Shown piece by piece: positions 7,906 through 15,353 of a DNA stretch of 41,544 bases. Made by a program: the position numbers and the translations under genes. A model generated the notes under the pieces. That model saw only the letters and a list, made by a program, of their open reading frames with translations, was not told the origin of the DNA and ran no database searches. Positions within the stretch are counted from its first letter, which is position 1. Each line of letters opens with the position of its first letter. Location of the stretch: positions 1-41,544 of the forward strand of contig CANCOY010000013.1 of NCBI GenBank assembly GCA_947379865.1. Reading direction: 5' to 3'. Source of the stretch: Acetobacteraceae bacterium (GTDB lineage: Bacteria > Pseudomonadota > Alphaproteobacteria > Zavarziniales > Zavarziniaceae).

Positions 7906-9492
7906 ATGGCTGTCAGCGCAAATCGCCTGGAACTGCTGCAGATCGCCGATGCGGTCGCGCGCGAGAAGAACATTGAAAAGAATGTTGTCCTCGAGGCGAT
8001 GGAGGAGGCGATCCAGAAAGCTGCCCGCTCCCGCTATGGCAGCGAGAACGAGATCCGCGCCGAGATCGATCCCAAGACCGGCGAGATCCGCCTCCAGCGC
8101 CTGCTGGAAGTGGTCGATGTGGTGGAGAACGACGCAACCCAGATCCGCGTGGGTGAGGCGATTGCCCGCAACCCCGCCGCCCAGGTTGGCGATTTCCTGT
8201 CTGAGCCCCTGCCGCCCATCGACCTGTCGCGCATCGCCGTGCAGACCGCCAAGCAGGTGATCGTGCAGAAGGTGCGCGATGCCGAGCGCGACCGTCAGTA
8301 CGAAGAATACAAGGACCGCATTGCCGAGATCGTCAACGGCATCGTCAAGCGCGTCGAATACGGCAATGTGATCGTGGACCTGGGCCGCGCCGAGGCCATT
8401 CTGCGCCGCGACGAGGTTTTGCCACGCGAGACGTTCCACAATGGCGACCGCTGCCGCGCCTATATCTATGACGTGCGCCGCGAGGCCCGCGGGCCGCAGA
8501 TTTTCCTGTCGCGCACCCATCCGCAGTTCATGGCCAAGCTCTTTGCCCAGGAAGTGCCCGAGGTTTACGACAACATCATCGAGCTGAAGTCGGTGGCCCG
8601 CGATCCCGGCAGCCGCGCCAAGATCGCCGTGGTCAGCCGCGACAGTTCCATCGACCCCGTGGGTGCCTGCGTCGGCATGCGCGGCAGCCGCGTGCAGGCG
8701 GTGGTGAACGAGCTTCAGGGCGAGAAGATCGACATCATCCAGTGGTCGCCCGACAGCGCCACCTTCATCGTCAATGCACTGGCCCCGGCCGAGGTGGTCA
8801 AGGTCGTGCTGGACGAGGATTCGCGCCGCATCGAGGTGGTGGTGCCCGACGACCAGCTGAGCCTGGCCATTGGCCGGCGTGGCCAGAACGTGCGCCTTGC
8901 CTCGCAGCTGACGGGGTGGGACATCGACATCCTGACCGAGGCCGAGGAAAGCCAGCGCCGCCAGGAAGAATTCCGCCAGCGTTCCGAAATGTTCGCCCGC
9001 GACCTCGACGTCGAGGAAACCATTGCCCAGCTGCTGGCAGCCGAAGGATTCTCTTCCATCGAGGAAGTTGCCTTTGTGCCGGAAGACGAACTGATCGACA
9101 TCCAGGGCTTTGACGAGGATCTGGCCGGCGCCCTGCAGGCCCGGGCGCGCGAGAAGATCGAGCTGCGCGATGCCGCTTTCGAGGCCGAGCGCCTTGAACT
9201 TGGCGTCGGCGACGATGTGGCCGCCCTGGTGGGGCTGACGCCCGCCATGCTGGTGGATCTCGGCAAGGCCGGGATCAAGACCCTTGATGACGTGGCTGAT
9301 CTCGCCACCGATGAACTGATTGACCCTAAGGATGGCATTCTGCGCACCCATGGCCTGGGTGCCGAAGACGCGCAGGCCGTGATCATGGCGGCCCGCGCGC
9401 ACTGGTTCGACGGCGAGGACGGCGCAGCGGCGCCGACGGAGGCGCATGGGTCCGGTGACGGAACGCTCGCAGCGCCTGACCACAACGTCTGA
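7906..9492 (+). CDS. nusA: Transcription termination/antitermination factor NusA
   Basis: RNA polymerase-associated factor for pausing, termination and antitermination. The 528 residues show, in order, the N-terminal polymerase-binding domain (1-125), an S1 domain (about 137-201, IVNGIVKRVEYGNVIVDLG), KH1 with VGMRGSR (256-262), KH2 with AIGRRGQNVR (321-330), and an acidic C-terminal part carrying helix-hairpin-helix-like repeats (ETIAQLLAAEGFSSIEEVAF; LVDLGKAGIKTLDDVADLAT). ATG 7906 follows the rimP stop closely. The 3' end overlaps the ylxR start by 47 bases. NusA could itself influence the upstream leader terminator, as suggested for other bacteria. Confidence 0.98.
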   Translation: MAVSANRLELLQIADAVAREKNIEKNVVLEAMEEAIQKAARSRYGSENEIRAEIDPKTGEIRLQRLLEVVDVVENDATQIRVGEAIARNPAAQVGDFLSEPLPPIDLSRIAVQTAKQVIVQKVRDAERDRQYEEYKDRIAEIVNGIVKRVEYGNVIVDLGRAEAILRRDEVLPRETFHNGDRCRAYIYDVRREARGPQIFLSRTHPQFMAKLFAQEVPEVYDNIIELKSVARDPGSRAKIAVVSRDSSIDPVGACVGMRGSRVQAVVNELQGEKIDIIQWSPDSATFIVNALAPAEVVKVVLDEDSRRIEVVVPDDQLSLAIGRRGQNVRLASQLTGWDIDILTEAEESQRRQEEFRQRSEMFARDLDVEETIAQLLAAEGFSSIEEVAFVPEDELIDIQGFDEDLAGALQARAREKIELRDAAFEAERLELGVGDDVAALVGLTPAMLVDLGKAGIKTLDDVADLATDELIDPKDGILRTHGLGAEDAQAVIMAARAHWFDGEDGAAAPTEAHGSGDGTLAAPDHNV

Positions 9493-10258
9493 CCGGCGTC
9501 CCGTCCCTGCGAAGGGACGGCGGCGGAACGAGACTGGTGACGAGGGCGAAGATTCCCTTCGGCGCTGTATCTCGACCGGCGAAAGCTTGCCGCCAGAGCG
9601 GCTGATTCGGTTCGTGATCGGACCGGACGATGGCCTTGTGCCCGATCTGGGTCGCGAGCTGCCGGGTCGCGGCGTCTGGCTCAAGGCAAAGCGCGAGGTG
9701 GTGGAGGATGCGGTGCGCCGCAAGCTCTTTGGCCGCGCCTTTGCCCGCGCCGGTGGCCCGGCCAACCCCTCTGTGCCCGACGGACTGGCGGATCTGCTGG
9801 AAAGCCTGCTGGCGCGGCGTGCCGCCCACTGGCTGGGCCTGACCCGGCGTGCCGGCGGCGCCACAGCGGGTTTCGAAAAGGTCCGTGAGGCGATTTCCAA
9901 GGGCGAGATTTCGGTGCTGATCCAGGCGTCAGACGGCGGCGCGGACGGTCTGCGCAAGCTCCGCCGGATCAAACCGGATCTTCAACTGGTTGAAACCTTG
10001 ACCTGTGCCGAATTGAGCTTGGCACTTGGTCGGGAAAATGTGGTACATGCAGCGCTCCAGCCAGGACGCCTTGCCGCGCGATTTCTGGGCGAGGCACGCC
10101 GCCTCGCCGGGTTCCGCGTGAACATGGATGAATCGGCTGTCGGCGCTGCCGACCTGGATGCCAGATCGGCAACGACAGAAACAGACGCGGCGTGTGTGGA
10201 CGCAAGTGAGTTTACGCGTGCGGCCCCGCATGCCGGACAAGGACGGACGGATGAGTGA
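9446..10258 (+). CDS. ylxR: YlxR (DUF448) RNA-binding protein fused to an L7Ae-like domain
   Basis: Likely nucleic-acid-binding protein of 270 residues. The DUF448/YlxR domain covers about 38-103: RRCISTGESLPPERLIRFV, then GRGVWLKAKREVVEDAV. A second domain at about 113-215 resembles the L7Ae/L30e fold (HWLGLTRRAGGATAGFEKVR, then LGRENVVHAALQPGRLAARF). The first ~35 residues and last ~45 are low-complexity. ATG 9446 lies inside nusA, and the TGA overlaps the infB ATG by eight bases, so translation is probably coupled on both sides. YlxR proteins have been linked to regulation of RNase P or of gene expression in some bacteria; the role here is unknown. Confidence 0.9.
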   Translation: MGPVTERSQRLTTTSDRRPVPAKGRRRNETGDEGEDSLRRCISTGESLPPERLIRFVIGPDDGLVPDLGRELPGRGVWLKAKREVVEDAVRRKLFGRAFARAGGPANPSVPDGLADLLESLLARRAAHWLGLTRRAGGATAGFEKVREAISKGEISVLIQASDGGADGLRKLRRIKPDLQLVETLTCAELSLALGRENVVHAALQPGRLAARFLGEARRLAGFRVNMDESAVGAADLDARSATTETDAACVDASEFTRAAPHAGQGRTDE

Positions 10259-13200
10259 AGTAAAGGATTCCGAGGACAAGAAGCTTGGCCTCACCAGCCC
10301 CCGCACGCTTCAGTTGAAGAAGACTGTGGACGTGGGGCAGGTGCGGCAGAGCTTCAGCCATGGCCGCTCCAAGGCGGTCGTGGTGGAGCGCAAGCGCACC
10401 CGGACCATCGCGACTGGTGAAACTCCCGCCGTAGAGGTCAAGGCCCCGACGCCGCCACCGGCGGCAGCGGCCACGACTGTTCGTCCTGCAGCTGTTGCGG
10501 CCGTCGCCGCGGCAGCCGCCGCTGCGGCTGCTGCAACCGCGGCGCAGAAGGCGGCGCCCGTCGCCCCTGTTGCGGTTGACGCCCCCGCGCCGGTTGAAGC
10601 GGCTGCCCCGGCCCCCGTCGCGGCCGAGGTGCCAGCCTCCGTTGCAGCGGCCCCCGTCGATGCAGCCCCGGTGGCTGCTGCCCCGGCCCCTGCCGTGGTT
10701 GCGGAAGCCCCGGTTGCCCCGGCTCCAGTTGCTCAGGCTCCGGTTGCCTCGGCTCCAGTTTCCCAGGCCCCGGTGGAAGTCCCCGTCGCGGCGCCAGCTG
10801 TGGCAACCGTGGCAGAGGCGCCTGCGCCCACTCCCGCAGTGGCCGCCCCGGTTGCGGCAACGCCAGTGGCACGGGCCCCTGCGGCCCCGGCCAGTCCGGC
10901 CCGGCCCCAGGCCAGTGCCCCCAACATCTCGTCCCGTCCGCCCAACATGCCGGCTGGCAACCGTCCCGGCCAGGGCGGTCAGCGCCCGTCTGCCGGTCCC
11001 TCGGCCACGGCAACACGGGGCGGGCGCGTTGTTCTGCGCACCCTGACCGAAGGCGAGAAGGCCGCGCGCGCCAAGGCCCTTCAGGGTGCCCAGGCCGCCG
11101 AAGTGATCGACCGCGAGCGGGCGGCCATCGAGGCCAGCCGTCGCGAGCTTGAAGAGCGCCGTCTGGCCGCCGAACGTGCCGCTGCCGAACGCCGTCAGGC
11201 CGAGGAAGACGCGCGTCGCGCCGCTGAAGCCGAAGTGCGCCGCAAGACCGAGGAAGAGGCCAAGCGCCGCCTGGCTGCCGAATCGGCCCCGCCGCCCACT
11301 GGCCCCGCGCCCCTCAACACCGCGCGTCTGATCGAGGACGAGGACGAGGCGCGCTCGCGTCGTCGCCCCATGGGCCCACCGGGCGTCAAGGGGGCCGCCA
11401 GCCGACCGCCGCCGCGCCCCGCGCCCGCACCAAAGACCACCGCCACCGATCGTCGGCGCACCGGCAAGCTGACGCTTGGCAAGGCACTGGACGACAACGA
11501 GCGCATCCGCAGCATGGCCTCGGTCCGCCGTGCCCGCGAGCGTGACAAGCGCAATGCCCGCAACGGCATGGACAAGCCCCTCAAGGTCGTGCGCGACGTT
11601 GTGGTGCCTGAAGTCATCACCGTGCAGGAACTCGCCAACCGCATGGCCGAGCGCGGCGTTGACGTGATCAAGCTGTTGATGGGCATGGGCGTCATGGCCA
11701 CCATCAACCAGTCGATTGACGCTGACACCGCCGAACTGATCGTTCAGGAATTTGGCCATCGCGTGAAGCGCGTGGCCGAGTCCGACGTGGAAGTGGGCCT
11801 GACCGGCGAGATCGATCTCGAAGACGTCCTGCTGCCGCGTGCCCCCGTGGTGACGGTCATGGGCCATGTCGATCACGGCAAGACCTCGCTGCTGGATGCG
11901 CTACGTTCGACGGATGTGGCGGCGGGTGAAGCCGGTGGCATTACCCAGCACATCGGCGCCTATCAGGTGGTGCTCTCTGGCGATCAGAAGATCACCTTCC
12001 TTGATACGCCAGGCCACGAGGCCTTTACCTCCATGCGTGCCCGTGGCGCCAAGGCGACTGACATCGTGGTGCTGGTGGTTGCTGCCGATGACGGCATCAT
12101 GCCCCAGACCATCGAGGCAATCCGCCATGCCAAGGCGGCGGGCGTGCCCATCGTCGTTGCCATCAACAAGATCGACAAGCCGGGCGCCAATGCCCAGCGC
12201 GTCCGCCAGGACCTGTTGCAGCACGAGATCGTGACCGAAGACATGGGCGGCGACGTCCAGGCGGTTGAGGTTTCGGCCAAGCAGCGCTTGGGTCTCGACA
12301 AGCTGGAAGAGGCGATCCTGCTGCAGGCAGAAATCCTCGACCTCAAGGCCAACCCCGACCGCGCCGCCGCTGGCGTCGTGATCGAGGCCAAGCTCGACCG
12401 TGGTCGTGGCCCTGTTGCCACCGTGCTGATCCAGCGCGGCACCCTGAAGGTGGGTGACATCATTGTGGCCGGCGGTGAATGGGGCCGTGTGCGTGCCCTG
12501 CTCGACGAGCGTGGTCGTCAGCTTCCCGGTGCCGGCCCGTCCGTGCCCGTGGAAGTGCTGGGCCTTGGTGGCACGCCCTCTGCCGGTGACGACCTTCAGG
12601 TTGTGGCCGACGAGACGCGGGCCCGCGAAGTTACCGGCTTCCGTCAGCGCCGCTCGCGCGATGAGCGGACCTCGGTTGCGCCGCGCAGCTCGCTGGAACA
12701 GATGTTCAGCCGCATCAAGGAAGGCCAGGCCAAGGAACTGCCCATCGTCATCAAGGGCGACGTGCAGGGTTCGGTCGAAGCCATCGTTGGCTCGCTGACG
12801 AAGATGTCGACGGATGAGGTCGCGGTGCGGGTTCTGCATGATGCCGTGGGCGGCATCACGGAATCGGATGTCACCCTGGCCCGTGCCTCCCAGGCGCCGA
12901 TCATTGCGTTCAACGTGCGTGCCAACAAGCAGGCCCGTGCGCTGGCCGAATCCGAAGGCGTCGAGATCCGCTATTACTCGGTCATCTACGACCTTGTGGA
13001 TGATATCAAAAAGGCTCTGTCGGGCCTGCTGTCGCCAACCGTTCGCGAGAATGTCATTGGTGCGGCCGAGATGCGCCAGGTCTTCAACATCACGAAGTCG
13101 GGCTGGGTCGCCGGTACGATGGTCACCGAAGGCATGGTCAAGCGCGGCGCCAAGGTGCGTATCGTGCGCGACAATGTGGTGATCTATGAGGGCACGCTCA

Positions 13201-13343
13201 CCTCGCTGAAGCGCTTCAAGGACGAAGTCCGCGAAGTGAAGGCGGGCAACGAGTGCGGCATGGCCTTCGAGAACTGGCAGGACATCAAGGTCGGCGACAT
13301 GATCGAGGTCTTCGAGATCGAGGAAGTCGCGCGCTCGCTCTAG
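10251..13343 (+). CDS. infB: Translation initiation factor IF-2
   Basis: GTPase that brings initiator tRNA to the 30S subunit. The frame is open from 10128, but ATG 10251 gives MSEVKDSEDKKLGLTSPRTL, which matches alphaproteobacterial IF-2 starts (TLQLKKTVD follows), and overlaps the ylxR stop. Residues ~65-250 are an Ala/Pro/Val-rich low-complexity linker, then a charged helical stretch, then the conserved core. GTPase motifs are GHVDHGKT (538-545), DTPGHEAF (from 585) and NKID (from 639). The C-terminal domains include VKGDVQGSVEAI-type sequence (IVIKGDVQGSVEAIVGS) and end FEIEEVARSL. Length 1030 residues, long but normal for this class. Confidence 0.98.
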   Translation: MSEVKDSEDKKLGLTSPRTLQLKKTVDVGQVRQSFSHGRSKAVVVERKRTRTIATGETPAVEVKAPTPPPAAAATTVRPAAVAAVAAAAAAAAAATAAQKAAPVAPVAVDAPAPVEAAAPAPVAAEVPASVAAAPVDAAPVAAAPAPAVVAEAPVAPAPVAQAPVASAPVSQAPVEVPVAAPAVATVAEAPAPTPAVAAPVAATPVARAPAAPASPARPQASAPNISSRPPNMPAGNRPGQGGQRPSAGPSATATRGGRVVLRTLTEGEKAARAKALQGAQAAEVIDRERAAIEASRRELEERRLAAERAAAERRQAEEDARRAAEAEVRRKTEEEAKRRLAAESAPPPTGPAPLNTARLIEDEDEARSRRRPMGPPGVKGAASRPPPRPAPAPKTTATDRRRTGKLTLGKALDDNERIRSMASVRRARERDKRNARNGMDKPLKVVRDVVVPEVITVQELANRMAERGVDVIKLLMGMGVMATINQSIDADTAELIVQEFGHRVKRVAESDVEVGLTGEIDLEDVLLPRAPVVTVMGHVDHGKTSLLDALRSTDVAAGEAGGITQHIGAYQVVLSGDQKITFLDTPGHEAFTSMRARGAKATDIVVLVVAADDGIMPQTIEAIRHAKAAGVPIVVAINKIDKPGANAQRVRQDLLQHEIVTEDMGGDVQAVEVSAKQRLGLDKLEEAILLQAEILDLKANPDRAAAGVVIEAKLDRGRGPVATVLIQRGTLKVGDIIVAGGEWGRVRALLDERGRQLPGAGPSVPVEVLGLGGTPSAGDDLQVVADETRAREVTGFRQRRSRDERTSVAPRSSLEQMFSRIKEGQAKELPIVIKGDVQGSVEAIVGSLTKMSTDEVAVRVLHDAVGGITESDVTLARASQAPIIAFNVRANKQARALAESEGVEIRYYSVIYDLVDDIKKALSGLLSPTVRENVIGAAEMRQVFNITKSGWVAGTMVTEGMVKRGAKVRIVRDNVVIYEGTLTSLKRFKDEVREVKAGNECGMAFENWQDIKVGDMIEVFEIEEVARSL

Positions 13344-13376
13344 GAGCATCCGCGTCTGAAACGGTCGGAGGCCGCA

Positions 13377-13814
13377 ATGGGCAGACAGCAACGATCCGAC
13401 AAGGGATCAGATGGGCCGGGCGCAGAGCCGCGCGGCCCATCGCAAAGGCGCCTGCGGGTGGGCGAGGTCATGCGCCACGCCCTGGTGGAAGTGCTGGCGC
13501 GCGGCGAAATCCGCGATCCGGATGTCGTCGGCATCAGCATCACCGTGTCCGAGGTCCGGGTCAGCCCCGATCTGAAGAACGCCACGGTGTTTGTGCTGCC
13601 ATTGGCCGGGCGCAGTGCCGAGAAGGTAATGGAGGGGCTGAACCGCTCTGCCCCCTATCTGCGCGGCCAGGTGGCGAAACTCGTCAACCTGCGTCATGCG
13701 CCGCGCCTTGCCTTCACGCTGGACCGCAGCTTTGACCATGCGGAACACATCGACCGCCTGCTGCGCAAGCCGCAGGTGGCCACCGACCTTGCCCGTAGCA
13801 CCGACAAGGACTGA
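13377..13814 (+). CDS. rbfA: Ribosome-binding factor A
   Basis: Small KH-fold protein that binds the 30S subunit and helps mature the 5' end of 16S rRNA. ATG 13377 has GGAGG at 13367-13371. The 145-residue protein has a basic, disordered N-terminus, then RRLRVGEVMRHALVEVLARG and the characteristic ITVSEVRVSPDLKNATVFVL, PYLRGQVAK and LRHAPRLAFTLDRSFDHAEH. It follows infB by 33 bases, in the usual order. Confidence 0.97.
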   Translation: MGRQQRSDKGSDGPGAEPRGPSQRRLRVGEVMRHALVEVLARGEIRDPDVVGISITVSEVRVSPDLKNATVFVLPLAGRSAEKVMEGLNRSAPYLRGQVAKLVNLRHAPRLAFTLDRSFDHAEHIDRLLRKPQVATDLARSTDKD

Positions 13815-13846
13815 ACGCTTGGCTCTCCTGGTGTGCGGACACCCCC

Positions 13847-14791
13847 GTGTCGCGTAAGCGCAAGGGGGCGGCGGTCAATGGCTGGGTCGTGCTCGACAAG
13901 CCTTTTGGCCTCGGCTCAACCCCGGCCCTTGCCCGCGTCCGCCGCCTGTTCGATGCGGCCAAGGGGGGCCACGGCGGCACTCTCGATCCACTGGCCACGG
14001 GCGTGCTGCCCATAGCGCTGGGCGAGGCGACCAAGACGCTGCCCTTCGTCATCGACAGCGACAAGGAATACCTCTTCACCGTGTGCTGGGGCATGGCCAC
14101 CAACACCGATGACCTCGAGGGCGTGGAAGCTGCCCGCTCCGACGTGCGGCCCGACCGTGCCGCCATTCTTGGCGTATTGCCCCGCTTTACCGGCAATCTG
14201 CTGCAGGTGCCGCCGATCTATTCGGCGATCCGGGTGGCGGGCGAGCGGGCCTATGATCTGGCCCGGGCGGGAGAGGAGGTGGTCCTGCCTCCCCGACCGG
14301 TGGTCGTCCATTCCCTGGTCCTGGAAGACATGCCCGATGCGGACCATGCGGTGTTCCGTGTGGCCTGTGGCAAGGGCACCTATGTGCGCAGCCTGGCGCG
14401 CGATCTGGCCCTGGCGCTGGGCACGGTTGGCCATGTCGCGGTCCTGCGCCGCACCAGGGCAGGCCCCTTTGATGAAAAAATGGCGCAAACGCTGGAAGAG
14501 CTTGCAATTTCGCTGGCATCGGAGGCGGCTTTGCTAGATAGTCCGCCGCTTGGTGGTTCCTTGCTTCCGGTCGAGACCGCGCTGGCCGACATCCCGGCGC
14601 TGGCCGTGACCGAAGAGGATGCTGCCCTCCTGAAGCGGGGGCAGCAGATCCGGACCACCGGCATCGTGCCGCATCCAGGGTACGAGACGGCCAATGCCCC
14701 CGTGGTACAGATCCACGGCGGTGGTCGGCTCATCGCCCTTGTCCGCCCTGAGGCGGGATGGTTGTGGCCGGTGCGTGTCTTCAATCTCTAA
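13847..14791 (+). CDS. truB: tRNA pseudouridine(55) synthase TruB
   Basis: Makes pseudouridine 55 in the T-loop of tRNAs. The start GTG 13847 gives MSRKRKGAAVNGWVVLDKPF. The catalytic aspartate is D47 in GHGGTLDPLATGVLP, equivalent to D48 of E. coli TruB. Other family motifs are QVPPIYSAIRVAGERAYDLAR (with the conserved Tyr) and GKGTYVRSLARDLALALG, then a C-terminal PUA-like segment ending ALVRPEAGWLWPVRVF. Length 314 residues, normal. No clear ribosome site precedes the GTG, so it may depend on coupling from rbfA 32 bases upstream. Confidence 0.97.
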   Translation: MSRKRKGAAVNGWVVLDKPFGLGSTPALARVRRLFDAAKGGHGGTLDPLATGVLPIALGEATKTLPFVIDSDKEYLFTVCWGMATNTDDLEGVEAARSDVRPDRAAILGVLPRFTGNLLQVPPIYSAIRVAGERAYDLARAGEEVVLPPRPVVVHSLVLEDMPDADHAVFRVACGKGTYVRSLARDLALALGTVGHVAVLRRTRAGPFDEKMAQTLEELAISLASEAALLDSPPLGGSLLPVETALADIPALAVTEEDAALLKRGQQIRTTGIVPHPGYETANAPVVQIHGGGRLIALVRPEAGWLWPVRVFNL

Positions 14792-14792
14792 T

Positions 14793-14806
14793 GGACGAGG
14801 AGGTCC
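14793..14806 (+). promoter_or_regulatory. rpsO ribosome-binding site in a small stem-loop
   Basis: GGAC (14793-14796) can pair with GTCC (14803-14806), leaving GAGGAG, the Shine-Dalgarno core, as the six-base loop just before ATG 14808. This places the ribosome site in a potential regulatory structure. S15 autoregulation through its own leader is known in several bacteria, but this stem is only four base pairs. Confidence 0.4.
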
Positions 14807-14807
14807 G

Positions 14808-15077
14808 ATGTCGATTACCGCCGAACGCAAAACCGAAGTGCTCAAAGACTTTGCCACCAAGGAAGGTGACACGGGTTCCCCCGAAGTGCAGGTCGCGATC
14901 CTGACCGAGCGCATCGTCAACCTGACGGAGCATTTCAAGACCCACAAGAAGGACAACCACTCGCGTCGTGGCCTTCTGAAGATGGTCAGCCAGCGCCGCC
15001 GTCTGCTGGACTATCTCAAGGACAGGAACCAGGACCGTTATCTGGCCCTGATCGCACGCCTCGGCCTGCGCAAGTAA
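14808..15077 (+). CDS. rpsO: 30S ribosomal protein S15
   Basis: Primary 16S rRNA-binding protein of the small-subunit platform. The frame is open from 14694, but ATG 14808 has a strong GAGGAGG ribosome site and gives the standard 89-residue protein MSITAERKTEVLKDF. Family motifs: DTGSPEVQVAILTERIVNLT, HKKDNHSRRGLLKMVSQRRR and LLDYLKDRNQDRYLALIARL. It sits between truB and pnp, as in most proteobacteria. Confidence 0.98.
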   Translation: MSITAERKTEVLKDFATKEGDTGSPEVQVAILTERIVNLTEHFKTHKKDNHSRRGLLKMVSQRRRLLDYLKDRNQDRYLALIARLGLRK

Positions 15078-15091
15078 TCCGGGTCCGGCGC

Positions 15092-15155
15092 GGGAACGGC
15101 CCCAGGGCTGTTCCCCGCCAGATGCCCCGGCCATGGCCGGCTGCCACCTGGGCAG
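15092..15155 (+). other. Hairpins after rpsO
   Basis: GGGAAC (15092-15097) pairs with GTTCCC (15110-15115) and the stem continues inward with GGCC/GGGC-type pairs. It is followed by the perfect palindrome CCGGCCATGGCCGG (15127-15140) and by CTGCC/GGCAG (15141-15155). No T-tract follows, so these are more likely RNA stability or processing elements than intrinsic terminators. Confidence 0.55.
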
Positions 15156-15170
15156 GGAACCAGACAGGGC

Positions 15171-15229
15171 ATGCCGCAATTTCGCAAGGTCGCACCCCAC
15201 AGGTCTGCGGCCTTTCGTGATTGCGGCAT
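15171..15229 (+). promoter_or_regulatory. Long stem-loop in the pnp leader, likely RNase III target
   Basis: ATGCCGCAAT (15171-15180) pairs with ATTGCGGCAT (15220-15229), and pairing continues inward through CGCAAGG/CCTTTCG and CGCA/TGCG to an 11-base loop (15195-15205). By hand the stem has 24 positions with two mismatches and two G-T wobbles. It ends about 125 bases before the pnp start. In E. coli, pnp mRNA carries a leader hairpin cleaved by RNase III and used by PNPase for autoregulation; the position here suggests the same device. Confidence 0.65.
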
Positions 15230-15353
15230 AGGACCGCCGGGAGGCGTCGGCAATGCGGCCGGCACCGAATTTTCCGGCGTTAAGGGCGGGCGCAGGCAAG
15301 GGCCGCGCCGCAGGGTTGCCGCCCATGGGGGCGGACCCGAGGGAAGTGAAGAC

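Noticed and set aside
7657..9972. 771-residue minus-strand open frame
   Set aside because: Antisense to rimP, nusA and ylxR; Arg/Ser and His/Gly-rich composition without domains.
10440..10990. Repeat array or separate gene inside infB
   Set aside because: The Ala/Pro/Val low-complexity stretch is the normal variable linker of alphaproteobacterial IF-2.
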